In this document: piece by piece, positions 52,178 through 61,450 of the stretch
Layout: every line of letters starts with the position of its first letter
Numbering within the stretch: the stretch's first letter is position 1
Origin: CAZJRB01 sp964547995
Lineage (GTDB): Bacteria > Planctomycetota > Planctomycetia > Pirellulales > Thermoguttaceae
Direction of reading: 5' to 3'
Assembly (NCBI GenBank): GCA_964547995.1
Contig: CAZJRB010000012.1
Location: forward strand, 40,450-104,449
Length of the DNA: 64,000 nucleotides
Position numbers and translations under genes: made by a program
The notes under the pieces: model-generated
What the model was told of the DNA's origin: nothing
Database searches by the model: none
The model's input: only the letters and a program-made list of their open reading frames with translations

Positions 52178-53920
52178 GTGCAGGAAGCCGCATTTATCAA
52201 ATCGCGAGATTCCGCGATCAAGCCGCGAGGTGCCACAGGCCGCATGCCGCCGGGTGTAATCCTCGCGAGATTCTTCTCAACGGCAGGTCGCCGGGCAGCG
52301 GTCGTGCTGGGTTTCACCATCCCGATTTCCACCACTGCGACGGAGGCGGTCCTCGGCTTCTTGGTTGTTTGCTGGTTGTTTTCGGGCGACTATGCCGTAC
52401 GATTTCAAATGATTCGGCGAAGCCGGGTCGCTGTGCTGGCGCTGGTCCTATTCGCCGTCTATGCAATCGCTGTCATCTACAGTTCGGCCCCGCTGTCAGA
52501 AGCAACGCGTACGCTGTTCACCTACCGCAAGCTCCTGTGTGTCCCCATCTTCCTTACGGTGTTCGCAGACCCGCGAGGACGCAAGCACGGCATCTGTGCG
52601 TTCTCACTGGCAATGTTGGTGACTCTGGGGGCGTCGTTCCTGGTATCGTTGGGGGTCCTGGAGTCCCTGTGCGGAGATATAACCGGTTGTGCGTATTTCA
52701 AGAACTACATTGCGCAGAATACTCTAATGGCATTGTTTGTGGCGGTGCTCATAAGCCACGGTTGCCCGAAGCCCCGCCTGCGATGGCTATACGTCGGCGT
52801 GATACTGCTTGCCGTTTACAACATTTTCTTCATGGTCGCCGGGCGCGTGGGTTATGTCGTGTTCTTCGCATTGGTCTTTCTGTGGATGTACCGCCTGAAA
52901 GGGTTTCGCGGGCTCCTGTTGGCGCTGGTCGTATTGAGTTGTGCAGGTCCCGCCGTCTATTTCTGTTCGAGCAGATTCCACGGTCGCGTGAGCAAGGCAT
53001 TTCAGGAGGTCGTCGACTACTACGGCGGGGATACGGGCTTTGCCGCGAGCGGGGATTGGTTTCCCTATTCTGGCCTGGGCTTCGAGGATGACTTTCATTA
53101 CAGCTTTGTGGGTGACGGATCGGGCGCGGCTTCTTGGAGTTTCACGGTTACCCCGGGGCAGTATAAAGTGGCGGCAACCTGGGCCGCCCATCCGAACCGG
53201 GCGACCAACGCGCCTTACGAGGTCTATGACGGCGTAACGGATTTGGATACGGTGCCGGTAAACCAGCGGGTGGCCCCGGATGACTTCAGCGACCGAGGGG
53301 CCGCTTGGGAGACGCTCGGCACCTTCACGATCAGGGGCGGCACACTGCTGGTGGAACTTTCGGACAATGCGGATGGTCTCTTGATTGCCGATGCCGTCCG
53401 CATTGAGCGACTGGGTGATCTGCCGCCGGCGCAGATCATCGATGACGGCCTCGCCGTTACGCCGCAGGCATCCGTAGGCCAACGTTTGCTGTTCTACCAA
53501 ACCGCCCTTCGCATCGCGTCGCGAAGCCCTCTGGTAGGTATGGGAACCGGCAGTCTTCAAACCGAGTTCCGGAAGTCACTCGATTACAAGGGAATAGACC
53601 CTACCAGCAATACCCACAACGAGTACCTGAGCATTCTGATCCAGACAGGGCTGATCGGGTTTTGCCTCCTCCTCTGGTGGATCTGTGCACAATGGAAATG
53701 CAGCAATCAACTACCGCCGGAATTGGCTTCCTTGGCGCAGGCCACGATTGTAGTGATGGTTGTGGCAAGCCTTTTCAATTCGATCCTATCCAGCACTGCC
53801 GAGGGCTGGATTTACTGCTACTTCATCTCGTTGTGTTGCGGAGGTATTCTCGAGGCGCCGCCAGCCGCGCAACCCATTCCCAACGGTTCTCGCTTTGCGC
53901 ACTTGATCGGCATCGCCTGA
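52178..53920 (+). CDS. O-antigen-ligase-like protein with inserted golvesin-like domain
   Basis: A 580-residue polytopic protein. Membrane segments fill residues about 35-265 and 485-555. The Wzy_C/O-antigen ligase marks are MVAGRVGYVVFFALVFLW and SNTHNEYLSILIQTGLIG (H480 in the conserved N-x-H-N-E-Y-L). Between them, in the large extracytoplasmic loop, residues about 287-420 form a golvesin/xanthan-lyase-type carbohydrate-binding domain: WSFTVTPGQYKVAATWAAHP, NRATNAPYEVYDGV, VPVNQRVAPDDF and LLIADAVRIERLG. The start is GTG 52178, with GGAAGG 7 bases upstream. The 3' end overlaps the convergent FkbM gene by 98 bp. Confidence 0.88.
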   Translation: MQEAAFIKSRDSAIKPRGATGRMPPGVILARFFSTAGRRAAVVLGFTIPISTTATEAVLGFLVVCWLFSGDYAVRFQMIRRSRVAVLALVLFAVYAIAVIYSSAPLSEATRTLFTYRKLLCVPIFLTVFADPRGRKHGICAFSLAMLVTLGASFLVSLGVLESLCGDITGCAYFKNYIAQNTLMALFVAVLISHGCPKPRLRWLYVGVILLAVYNIFFMVAGRVGYVVFFALVFLWMYRLKGFRGLLLALVVLSCAGPAVYFCSSRFHGRVSKAFQEVVDYYGGDTGFAASGDWFPYSGLGFEDDFHYSFVGDGSGAASWSFTVTPGQYKVAATWAAHPNRATNAPYEVYDGVTDLDTVPVNQRVAPDDFSDRGAAWETLGTFTIRGGTLLVELSDNADGLLIADAVRIERLGDLPPAQIIDDGLAVTPQASVGQRLLFYQTALRIASRSPLVGMGTGSLQTEFRKSLDYKGIDPTSNTHNEYLSILIQTGLIGFCLLLWWICAQWKCSNQLPPELASLAQATIVVMVVASLFNSILSSTAEGWIYCYFISLCCGGILEAPPAAQPIPNGSRFAHLIGIA

Positions 53921-54641
53921 ATGCCGGTTCCTGCCCTGCTGCGGTTCGCCCGGCCACAAAGACATAGTCTCTGTAAGTCCGTTCGGGGTTTTCATGGGCA
54001 AATTCAGCAAACCGGGAATAGTCCACCCGTTTCCTCTTGTGGAAGAAATATCCGCGATAACCGAGCCCCTTCAAGAACGAGAAGACGTCCCCCTTCTGCG
54101 CCAGGCCGTCGTGACATTCAAACAACAAGAGCGGCTTATGTTCCCTCAACACGTTTTCAGCACCCTCGAAGACCTGGAGTTCATGACCTTCGACGTCACA
54201 TTTAATGAACGAGATTCTTGGAACGCGTTTGTGTTTGAAGTATTCATCCAGGGTGGTAACTTCGACTTCAATCGTTTCGAACCCTTCACCTCCCGTGAAT
54301 CCCGCCCCTCCTGATCCTGCTTCACTTCTGAACAGACAAGCGTTTCCACAATGATTGGACAATCCCTTGTTCTCGATAACCAGATTATCGAGCCGGAACG
54401 TTTTTCTTAGATCTTTCAGAAAAGATTCCAGTTCCGGCTGCGGCTCAAAAGCAATTACTTTTCCGGATTTTCCCGCCTTTTTCGACATCCAGTACGAGTA
54501 GATTCCATGGTGTGCCCCGACATCCAGGACCGTTGTGCCCAGCAAATCCTGCTTTAGAAGAAACTTGATGGAGTCTTTCTCGCTCCTGAGCCGATAGCGC
54601 CAAAACCTGTGAACCATGTGCAGCCGGTCTACCAAGTTCAT
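53823..54641 (-). CDS. FkbM-family methyltransferase (second)
   Basis: A 272-residue SAM methyltransferase. Motif I is VLDVGAHHGIYSYWMSKKAG; FEPQPELESFL and RISFIKCDVEGHELQVFEGA are FkbM signatures. The core ends near YRDYVFVAGR, and the last 40 residues (RRCRSSAQSENRWEWVARLA) lie opposite the O-antigen ligase 3' end and look less conserved. It is the last gene of a minus-strand glycan operon. Confidence 0.88.
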   Translation of the reverse strand: MNLVDRLHMVHRFWRYRLRSEKDSIKFLLKQDLLGTTVLDVGAHHGIYSYWMSKKAGKSGKVIAFEPQPELESFLKDLRKTFRLDNLVIENKGLSNHCGNACLFRSEAGSGGAGFTGGEGFETIEVEVTTLDEYFKHKRVPRISFIKCDVEGHELQVFEGAENVLREHKPLLLFECHDGLAQKGDVFSFLKGLGYRGYFFHKRKRVDYSRFAEFAHENPERTYRDYVFVAGRTAAGQEPAFRRCRSSAQSENRWEWVARLAAPREYLRNTTR

Positions 54642-54686
54642 TGCCTCTACTCCTTACTCCTCAAATTCTCTGTAGCGGACCATGCA

Positions 54687-55265
54687 TTACTTCTTTACCT
54701 GCAAGAGAACGTGTATGAACTTTGCGGGGAAGATATGCGCAAAATGGTCTTCGTAGAACCGCGACATCGCATTCGCCCACAAGGGCACTCCAAGAAAGTT
54801 GTACAGCTTGCTGAATGTGATGGTTTTGCTCCGGACTTCAAACCTGATGTCTCTCGAACTCATATAGCAGCCGGCAGGGAAATAGTGTGTGAAGGTAGTT
54901 GACGCGAAGTACCTGACGTGCGTTGGGTCTGCATAGGCGATTCTGGACGAGAAATGCGGAACGCCTATATAAACGATTCCATCAGGTTTGGTGATGCGAT
55001 GTATCTCTTCCATCACCCTCATCGTATCGTGAAGATGTTCGATGATCTGGCTACAGTGGACATAGTCGAAGGTATTGTCCTCAAAGGGATACGGGAAGGA
55101 GTTCAAGTCGTGTACATAATCAGGACCATATCTAGCCTGAAAATCAACGTTCACGCCCCCCGGAATTTTGCTCAATCCACAACCCAAGTTCAGCTTTTGC
55201 AGGCTGTCATTTTCGAGATACCGGTCCGTGTTCCTCCAACGGCGTTTGTCTTTTACAACAGGCAT
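54687..55265 (-). CDS. SAM-dependent methyltransferase (type 11)
   Basis: A 192-residue methyltransferase: KLNLGCGLSKIPGGVNVDFQ, DNTFDYVHCSQIIEHLHDTM and RVMEEIHRITKPDGIVYIGV are the Methyltransf_11 core. The start ATG at 55265 follows AAGGAGAACGATGGC. The open frame runs on to 56042 only because the reverse strand of the neighbouring gene is open. It sits between a GT2 gene and an FkbM gene, so the target is probably a glycan or lipid intermediate. Confidence 0.85.
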   Translation of the reverse strand: MPVVKDKRRWRNTDRYLENDSLQKLNLGCGLSKIPGGVNVDFQARYGPDYVHDLNSFPYPFEDNTFDYVHCSQIIEHLHDTMRVMEEIHRITKPDGIVYIGVPHFSSRIAYADPTHVRYFASTTFTHYFPAGCYMSSRDIRFEVRSKTITFSKLYNFLGVPLWANAMSRFYEDHFAHIFPAKFIHVLLQVKK

Positions 55266-55285
55266 GCCATCGTTCTCCTTTTTCT

Positions 55286-56095
55286 TCACACAAGGATTTT
55301 GTTTTCGTGCAAGAGATGCTGATCGAGCCCTTTCTCGCACCATTTCATCCCCAGTTTCTGCGTCTGTGCCAGGAGCTGGACGTTTTTGTCCAGGAACTTC
55401 CGGGAATTCTCGCGATGATACAAGTGGTAGGCGAGGGCCCTGTACCTCAAGTTCCGGCGGTGGACCCCGCTGTTGTGAAGACGCGTGGCAAACTCCGTAT
55501 CTTCCCGCCCCCATCCGACAAATGCCTCGTTGAATCCGTTGACTACGATGCCGTCGGCTCGCCAGAAGGCGAAGTTGCAGGTTCTTATCCCCTTGAAGGA
55601 CGAGGTTTCGCTGAAAGTCAATTTCGAGAGCAGTTTGGAACGAATGGTATTCTTCCTGTTGAAAATTCCCCAACTGAAGGGGTGCAGGCGGGTATGGCCG
55701 AAGTCCAGTATCCGCGACGTTCGCCGGGAACCGATGATGACCCGTCCCCCTTGCACGAAAAATCCCGGCTCCGCCGCGTCGCAATGATCTTCCACAAAAT
55801 GCCTTTCCAGGATGACGTCGCCGTCGGCCAGAATGATATAGTCGCCGCCGGCTGCGGCAATGGCCTTGTTCCGGATGGCCGCTGCTCGAAACCCTTGGTC
55901 CTCGTGCCACACGTGAATCAGGGCCGTTGGAGACTCCGCCCGCATGCGATCGATGAGTTCCCTTGTCGCCGGACGGGAGCCGTCGTCGGCGACAATGATT
56001 TCCCGGACGGTCCGCGTCTGCCGAAAAGCGCTTCTGAGGCACGCCTCGAGGGCTTTTTCCCAGTTATAGGTCGTGATGATGAGAGAAACGGCCAT
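55286..56095 (-). CDS. Glycosyltransferase family 2
   Basis: A 269-residue GT-A enzyme: VSLIITTYNWEKALEACLRS, IIVADDGSRPATRELI (DDG), GDYIILADGDVILERHFVED (DGD in place of DXD), FKGIRTCNFAFWRADGIVVN and GWGREDTEFATRLHNSGV (ED acids). The last helices are soluble. It adds one sugar to a surface glycan; donor unknown. It is 12 bases downstream of the GT4 gene. Confidence 0.92.
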   Translation of the reverse strand: MAVSLIITTYNWEKALEACLRSAFRQTRTVREIIVADDGSRPATRELIDRMRAESPTALIHVWHEDQGFRAAAIRNKAIAAAGGDYIILADGDVILERHFVEDHCDAAEPGFFVQGGRVIIGSRRTSRILDFGHTRLHPFSWGIFNRKNTIRSKLLSKLTFSETSSFKGIRTCNFAFWRADGIVVNGFNEAFVGWGREDTEFATRLHNSGVHRRNLRYRALAYHLYHRENSRKFLDKNVQLLAQTQKLGMKWCEKGLDQHLLHENKILV

Positions 56096-56107
56096 TCCCG
56101 GTTTTCC

Positions 56108-57328
56108 TCATTTAGCCTCGGTGAAGCATCGTTTGCGGCCCGCTTGACGTCGTGTTTCTCCAAGCAGCAACGTCGGCGCGGGACGGACTCTTGTTCGGAC
56201 TACCTCGTCGTATACTTTGAGCATTTCGCTGACATTTCGCTGAAGTGAATAGCGCAGTGCAAGCCGGCGTGCGGCTTTGCCCATCCGATCACGCCGGGCG
56301 GCGTCAAAGAACATTTCGATTCGCCCCACCAGGCCGTCGATGTCGGTCGGATCGGGAAGCAGGTAGCCCTCGTGCGCTTCGGTCATCAGTTCGCCGGCCC
56401 CGTTCATCTCGCTGGTGACTACGGGCAAGCCGCAACCGAGGGCCTCGAGCACAACCAGGCTGCACGCATCGTAGAACGTGGGGTGCAGGTAGAGGTCGGC
56501 AGCCATGTAGTACGGCAGCGGATTGTCAACCGTGCCGACAAAGGTCACTTTATCTCCAACGCCCAGCCGCCTCGCCGTCCGCTTCCAACCGGCAAGCGAC
56601 TTGCCGCCGACCACGACCAGACGGACCGGTGTTTTCGCCTTGCGGAGCCGCCGCACCGCCTTCAACAGCGCCGGAACGCCTTTGAGATGGAAGTTGTGCG
56701 CGACAATCAGGCACAATAACGTGTCGTTGCCTATCGCCAGCCGCCGGCGAATTCCCTCGCGGTAGATATTGCGATGACGGGGGGAGAACTGATCGGTATC
56801 GACCCCGTTGTAAATCAGGCGAATCCGGTCTCGCGGCACGCCGTGGATCCGCTCGAAATCGGCCGCCACGCGTTTCGAGAGCGCCACGATCAAACGCCCG
56901 TCGTCGCGGCACTGCCTCTGCAACAAGGTCTGAAAGCAACGGCGCCGCGGCAGCAACGGATCCACCCATGCCTTCAACGCCCGCTGCCAACGTGGCAGCA
57001 TCGTCAACTTCCGTTCGGCCAGTGCAACCATCGACCCGCTGTGCGGGTGGAAGACGTCGCAGAACCAACCGGCTCCCATGTCGTGAATCGCGTCGGGGGC
57101 GAGCGAGAGCAGTTTCATCTGGGCCGCTTCGGCAAAGCCGAGACGCGAACGGATTCCCTCCAAACGGTGCGGGACTATCGGCAGTGCGAGGGTCTCGCTC
57201 GAGAAGCGCTTCGCCACGACATGGACCTCGTGCCCGCCGGCAGCCAGCTTCTCGGCGAACCGTGCCGTCCACATCTCCGCCCCGCCGCGGTGCAAATCGA
57301 GCTGTTCTATTACCAGGCCGATTCTCAT
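56108..57328 (-). CDS. Glycosyltransferase family 4
   Basis: A 406-residue GT-B enzyme: RIGLVIEQLDLHRGGAEMWT, DRIRLIYNGVDTDQFSPRHR, TLLCLIVAHNFHLKGVPALL, GDKVTFVGTVDNPLPYYMAA and HPTFYDACSLVVLEALGCGL with SEMNGAGE. These are GT4 signatures. The N-terminal domain acts as acceptor site. It belongs to the minus-strand operon with GT9 upstream and GT2 downstream. Confidence 0.93.
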   Translation of the reverse strand: MRIGLVIEQLDLHRGGAEMWTARFAEKLAAGGHEVHVVAKRFSSETLALPIVPHRLEGIRSRLGFAEAAQMKLLSLAPDAIHDMGAGWFCDVFHPHSGSMVALAERKLTMLPRWQRALKAWVDPLLPRRRCFQTLLQRQCRDDGRLIVALSKRVAADFERIHGVPRDRIRLIYNGVDTDQFSPRHRNIYREGIRRRLAIGNDTLLCLIVAHNFHLKGVPALLKAVRRLRKAKTPVRLVVVGGKSLAGWKRTARRLGVGDKVTFVGTVDNPLPYYMAADLYLHPTFYDACSLVVLEALGCGLPVVTSEMNGAGELMTEAHEGYLLPDPTDIDGLVGRIEMFFDAARRDRMGKAARRLALRYSLQRNVSEMLKVYDEVVRTRVRPAPTLLLGETRRQAGRKRCFTEAK

Positions 57329-57358
57329 GCTTCAACCGTTCTGTCTCGAATCACGTTC

Positions 57359-58426
57359 CTACGCTGCTTCGCGCGACTGCTCTTCTTCCAACTGCTTTGA
57401 CACTGCCTGAAAAACCAGGTCGGGCTTCAGGTTCCGCATGCACGCGTGATGGCCCAAGGGACACACGCGTTTGCCGCAACCGGCGCAATCCATCCCGTCG
57501 AGAACCAGGTTGACGGCCCGCTGCGCGGGATTCTCGACCCACACCGGCAGCGTCGGGCCGAACAAGGTCACGACCGGCTTGCCGAATGCCGCCGCGATGT
57601 GCCGCGGGCCGCTGTCGGTCGAAACCATCAACCGCCCGCGACGGATGCACCCCTTCGCCCGCCGAAGACTGATCTCTTGATCCGCCATGGAGAAAACGCG
57701 TGTGCCGCCCGAGTGGCGGACGATCGTCCGGGCAATGTCCCGCTCCTTCGGCCCGCACATCACCAACACGTCGTGATCCAGCTCACCGGCAATCCGCCGC
57801 GCCAGCACGCCGAAATGCTCCGCGGGCCAGAGCTTGGCTTTGCCGTAGGCCCCGCCGGGGTTCAGCACGATGATGCGCCCGTCCCTGCGCAGTCCCAGGC
57901 CCGCGAACGTCTCATCGGCCATTCGCTCTTCTTGGGGCGTAGTGGCCAGTTCCAGCCGAGGCGACTCCTTCGGGCAGCCCGTCGCCTCCGCCAACGCAAG
58001 ATACGAATTGACCATCGGCTCCGGTACAATCCCTCGACCGTCACGGCGCGGGAGAAGCCTTCGGGTCAACAGGGGCCCTCGACCATAGCGGACGAAGCCA
58101 ACTCTCTCCTTGGCTCCTCCACGCCATGCCAACACCGCCGAGCTGAGCGAGTTGGTCAAAAGAACTGCGACATCAAATCGCTCGCGCCGCATTCGCCGGG
58201 CCACGGCCTTCATACGATCGTTTTGGTCCTTCGAGCGCCGATCGTAATACCACTGTTCGTCCAGCCAACCGGTGCCGTCCAGCACGTGCCGGAAATGCGG
58301 CCGCATGATCCCCACCAACCGTCCATCAGGGCCCAGGTAACGCCGCACCGCGCGAAGCACGGGCGTCGCCATCACCAGGTCGCCGAGCCAATTCGGGAGG
58401 ATAATCGCGATTTTCACCAGGCGCAC
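57359..58426 (-). CDS. Glycosyltransferase family 9 (LPS heptosyltransferase-like)
   Basis: A 355-residue enzyme: KIAIILPNWLGDLVMATPVL, IIVLNPGGAYGKAKLWPAEH and LMVSTDSGPRHIAAAFGKPV with TLFGPT. These are the ADP-heptose:LPS heptosyltransferase II motifs. Beside lpxK it likely acts on the lipid A core. A Cys-rich insert (DCAGCGKRVCPLGHHACMRN) near residue 315 is a feature of some family members. Confidence 0.93.
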   Translation of the reverse strand: MRLVKIAIILPNWLGDLVMATPVLRAVRRYLGPDGRLVGIMRPHFRHVLDGTGWLDEQWYYDRRSKDQNDRMKAVARRMRRERFDVAVLLTNSLSSAVLAWRGGAKERVGFVRYGRGPLLTRRLLPRRDGRGIVPEPMVNSYLALAEATGCPKESPRLELATTPQEERMADETFAGLGLRRDGRIIVLNPGGAYGKAKLWPAEHFGVLARRIAGELDHDVLVMCGPKERDIARTIVRHSGGTRVFSMADQEISLRRAKGCIRRGRLMVSTDSGPRHIAAAFGKPVVTLFGPTLPVWVENPAQRAVNLVLDGMDCAGCGKRVCPLGHHACMRNLKPDLVFQAVSKQLEEEQSREAA

Positions 58427-58531
58427 CTAAGAATCTGGGCCAAGCAGGCAGAATGGGCAAGCAATTTCGCGGGGTTCTATTGGAGCCGGGGAAGGGTACC
58501 CAGGTTGCGAGTTTCCGCCAATAGCAGTTGC

Positions 58532-59590
58532 TTACCGTATCCCCTGCAAGAGGGAATCCAGCCTCCCCTCCAACTCTTCACGGCCGGCGAGGATTTCCAG
58601 CCCGACCGTCAATGCCCAGAGTGGCCGATACCCGAGTTCGTCGAGATCGAACTTGACGAGGTCTTTTCCGGTACAGAGCAGGGCCTCCACATCAAGTGAT
58701 TGGACCCATTTTGCCAGGGCTACCAGATCGGGCTCGCAATAGATGTGATGGTCGGGGAACTCGCAAAATCCGGCGAGTTCGTAGCCGCACGCCTCGAGCG
58801 TGTGTCGGAAACCGGCGGGGTTGCCCAGGCCGCAAAATGCCGCCACGGGCTTCCCGGCGAGCGAATCGAGCGGCTCTTGACGACCTGAGGCGGAAATCAA
58901 CGCCTTGGCGGTGTGGGCCACTTCCATCCAAAGGGCATTTGGGGCGAGTTTCTCGACTTGCTCGCGAATCTCGGCCCGTTCGGGCGGCTCAAGCAGATCG
59001 GCCCGCGAAAGGGCCACTATGCCGGCCCTCTGCAACCCGGCGATCGGTTCGCGGAGTGTTCCTCGGGGGAAGACGTGCCCAAAGCCGAACGGCTCCAACG
59101 CGTCGAGCAAAACGATATCCAAGTCGCGGGCAATCCGGCGGTGCTGGAAGGCATCGTCGAGCACGATGACCTGACAATCGTGCGCCGCGATCGCCTCTTG
59201 GGCCGCGGCCACGCGGTTGGGGTTTTGCAGATGCGGCACTCCCGGCAGTCTCTGGGCGAGTTCGAGCGCCTCGTCGTTTTGCGATCCCTTTTTCGATCCG
59301 TACCCTCGGCTAACGATCACCGGCCGCGTGTCCCGCTCTTGGAACCACCGCACAAGCCACTCGACCATGGGCGTTTTGCCGGTCCCGCCGAGCGTGAGAT
59401 TCCCGACGCTGACGACCGGCACGCCAACGCGACATGTTTCCGCTTTGCCCGTGTCGTAACGCCTGTTTCGCCAACGGCCGGCCCAAGTGTAGGGTACTTC
59501 AAGAATCCGAAACACACCGCGCAGCACGGCTGCCCAAAGACCGCGGCGGCGGCCGCTTACAAGATCACGGAACGAAGAAGGTGTAAACAA
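58532..59590 (-). CDS. lpxK: Tetraacyldisaccharide 4'-kinase
   Basis: A 352-residue inner-membrane kinase that phosphorylates the lipid A precursor at the 4' position. Walker A in VGNLTLGGTGKTPMVEWLVR, then VSRGYGSKKGSQNDEALELA, IVLDDAFQHRRIARDLDIVL and FCGLGNPAGFRHTLEACGYE with DHHIY are family motifs. It is the first gene of the LPS operon here. Presence supports an LPS-bearing outer membrane. Confidence 0.95.
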   Translation of the reverse strand: MFTPSSFRDLVSGRRRGLWAAVLRGVFRILEVPYTWAGRWRNRRYDTGKAETCRVGVPVVSVGNLTLGGTGKTPMVEWLVRWFQERDTRPVIVSRGYGSKKGSQNDEALELAQRLPGVPHLQNPNRVAAAQEAIAAHDCQVIVLDDAFQHRRIARDLDIVLLDALEPFGFGHVFPRGTLREPIAGLQRAGIVALSRADLLEPPERAEIREQVEKLAPNALWMEVAHTAKALISASGRQEPLDSLAGKPVAAFCGLGNPAGFRHTLEACGYELAGFCEFPDHHIYCEPDLVALAKWVQSLDVEALLCTGKDLVKFDLDELGYRPLWALTVGLEILAGREELEGRLDSLLQGIR

Positions 59591-59640
59591 CGGACTCAGA
59601 GTTCGGAACCGCGGGGAATTTCAGCGGACACTATCCAAAG

Positions 59641-59662
59641 CCCCCGCATTGCAGTGCGGGGG
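59641..59662. repeat. Short hairpin, third member of the dispersed family
   Basis: CCCCCGCA-TTGCAG-TGCGGGGG, preceded by AAAG and followed by GTTC. It lies between the aldo/keto reductase and lpxK genes. Confidence 0.6.
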
Positions 59663-59748
59663 GTTCAAGCTGCAAACCTCCAACGTGCCGCGGAACGACG
59701 AAGGGGCTTTGCTGCGGGGGGTATTCTCGCAGAACGGGCGTTTCGACG

Positions 59749-60666
59749 CTACCCCGACATTGCCGCCAGCCGCTGGGTAACCCGCTTCTTGAAATCGTCC
59801 ACCTCAGCCTTCTTCTCGAACCCCACGATCATCACGTCGACGCAGCCGAGGTCCATCGCGAACTTGAGCGTCTCGGCCCGTTGTTTGGCGTCGAACTTCC
59901 CTTCGCCGATCAGCTTCATGGCGATGATGCCCTTCCCGGCCTTGTGGACCTTCTTCAGCACCGGGGCAACCTGGTCCATCGGCCCGTCGGTACGGTGCTG
60001 AAAGGGATTGATTCGGGCGTGGATCGCGTCGACCCACGGCTCTTCGGCGGCGACTTTCAGGGCGTCGAGCGAATGGACCGAGACGCCGTGGGCACGGATG
60101 AGACCCCGCTCCTTGCACTTCTCCAAGCCGTCCATGTACCCGCGAAACTTCTTCGGCCAGTCGGGCTTCTGCACGCAGTGGATCTGCACGAGGTCGAGGT
60201 AGTCGGTCTGGCACTCCTTCAGGAACCGCTTCACACAGGCTTCCGCTTCGGGGCGTTCCGTCTCGGGCAGGCCCTTCGGGTGCGGCCAAATCTTGGTCAC
60301 CAGCGTGAAACTTTCCCGCGGTTTGCTCTTCAACGCCCGGCCGGCGTAGGGCATCGTCCCGTAGAGATCGGCCAGATCGAACATCCGCACGTTCTGGTCG
60401 TAGCAATACGCCAGCAGGTCTTCGAAGACCTCGCGGCCCAGTTTGGTCTGGTTCGTCCGCCGCATCCATCCCGCCATGCCGGTGCCGAAGCCGATCCGCG
60501 TGGTCTTCAGGCACTTCCCGAGCGGCACGATCGCCGTGGGGTCGGTTGCCTTGCTCTTCGACTTCTTGGGCGGCCCCGCCTGCACGACGTCCGGCAACCC
60601 CGCGACCATCACCCCGGCCGTTCCGGCCACTGCTGTTTCAAGAAACTCGCGTCGTTCGATTTTCAT
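59749..60666 (-). CDS. Tat-exported aldo/keto reductase
   Basis: A 305-residue protein. The N-terminus has a Tat signal (ERREFLETAVAGTAGVMVAG, twin Arg). The AKR barrel follows: IGFGTGMAGW, MFDLADLYGTMPYAGRALKS (Asp and Tyr), LVTKIWPHPKGLPETE (Lys) and DYLDLVQIHCVQ (His). The usual tetrad D/Y/K/H is thus present. Cofactor would have to be supplied before export. I prefer ATG 60666, with AGGAG 8 bases upstream, over the GTG at 60675 that overlaps it. Substrate unknown. Confidence 0.9.
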   Translation of the reverse strand: MKIERREFLETAVAGTAGVMVAGLPDVVQAGPPKKSKSKATDPTAIVPLGKCLKTTRIGFGTGMAGWMRRTNQTKLGREVFEDLLAYCYDQNVRMFDLADLYGTMPYAGRALKSKPRESFTLVTKIWPHPKGLPETERPEAEACVKRFLKECQTDYLDLVQIHCVQKPDWPKKFRGYMDGLEKCKERGLIRAHGVSVHSLDALKVAAEEPWVDAIHARINPFQHRTDGPMDQVAPVLKKVHKAGKGIIAMKLIGEGKFDAKQRAETLKFAMDLGCVDVMIVGFEKKAEVDDFKKRVTQRLAAMSG

Positions 60667-60842
60667 GGGCTTCACTCCTCATACTGGTAACTGCCCTCTT
60701 TCCTCTCCAACAGGTTCCTGGAATTATACCCGGCATGGGACACAGCGTCCAATCGCCTGCAAAAAGCGGCGGGATTTGCAGCGGGTAGTCGAACATGGGC
60801 CGACCCGGCGCCGGCGATGCCATCCGCTCGGAGGTAGAGCCC

Positions 60843-60965
60843 TCAAAGCAGTTGCACGGTGGGGTTGACAGGGCCGCCGACGGCTGGCAAACTGAATGTG
60901 TGGTCGGAGCCGCCTGCCGCGAAAGTGAGTTTCCAATCGTTGGGCCCGTTGTTGGAGTATTGGAC
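60843..60965 (-). pseudogene. Possible relic of a coding sequence opposite the intergenic region
   Basis: One minus frame gives VQYSNNGPNDWKLTFAAGGS followed by DHTFSLPAVGGPVNPTVQLL and a stop at 60843. It looks protein-like, but upstream it runs into the opposite strand of the next gene and has no start. It may be a leftover 3' end of a gene. Low certainty. Confidence 0.25.
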
Positions 60966-61232
60966 ATGCGAACCGAAGTCGTGCGAAGCGAGGTGCAGCG
61001 CTTGTTGCGACTTGCGCCGTTTCAACCGTTTGTTCTCACGCTGGAAAACGGGGATCGCGTTCCCATCGAACACCCGGAAAACATCGCCTTCGATCCGGGT
61101 GGGGAAGATTCCCAAACCGGGTCTTCCGACTTCTACGTCATCACACGGCGACTGCGTGTGTTCGGCACGTTCGACGCGGTTACCAGCGTCGCAGTGCTCG
61201 ATAAAGCAGAAACCCCGCAGACGGACTCGTAA
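60966..61232 (+). CDS. Small conserved hypothetical protein (88 aa)
   Basis: An 88-residue protein: VRSEVQRLLRLAPFQPFVLT, LENGDRVPIEHPENIAFDPG and RRLRVFGTFDAVTSVAVLDK. This compact FxPFxLxLxNGxxxxIxHPE pattern is that of small planctomycete proteins of unknown function. The ATG at 60966 is chosen over the open frame to 60795, since conserved text starts there. Beta-rich, probably soluble. Confidence 0.75.
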   Translation: MRTEVVRSEVQRLLRLAPFQPFVLTLENGDRVPIEHPENIAFDPGGEDSQTGSSDFYVITRRLRVFGTFDAVTSVAVLDKAETPQTDS

Positions 61233-61450
61233 GCACCGTCAGGCCGGACGCCACGCGCAACTTGCCTGCACGGGTGCCATGCTCCACACGTGTGTGGCCA
61301 TGCATTGCGGTGGACTCTCAGATCAACCATGTGATTGACTGCCGATCGACCGTCACTCCTCGCCGAGAAATCAACGCTCGCAATACTTTATGCCGCCACC
61401 GTGGGCACGGCACCCGTGTGCAGACGCACTTCGGTGCCCATGGTGTGCCG

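Noticed and set aside
55307..56248. 313-codon plus frame opposite the GT2 gene
   Set aside because: Antisense shadow; GT2 motifs are on the minus strand.
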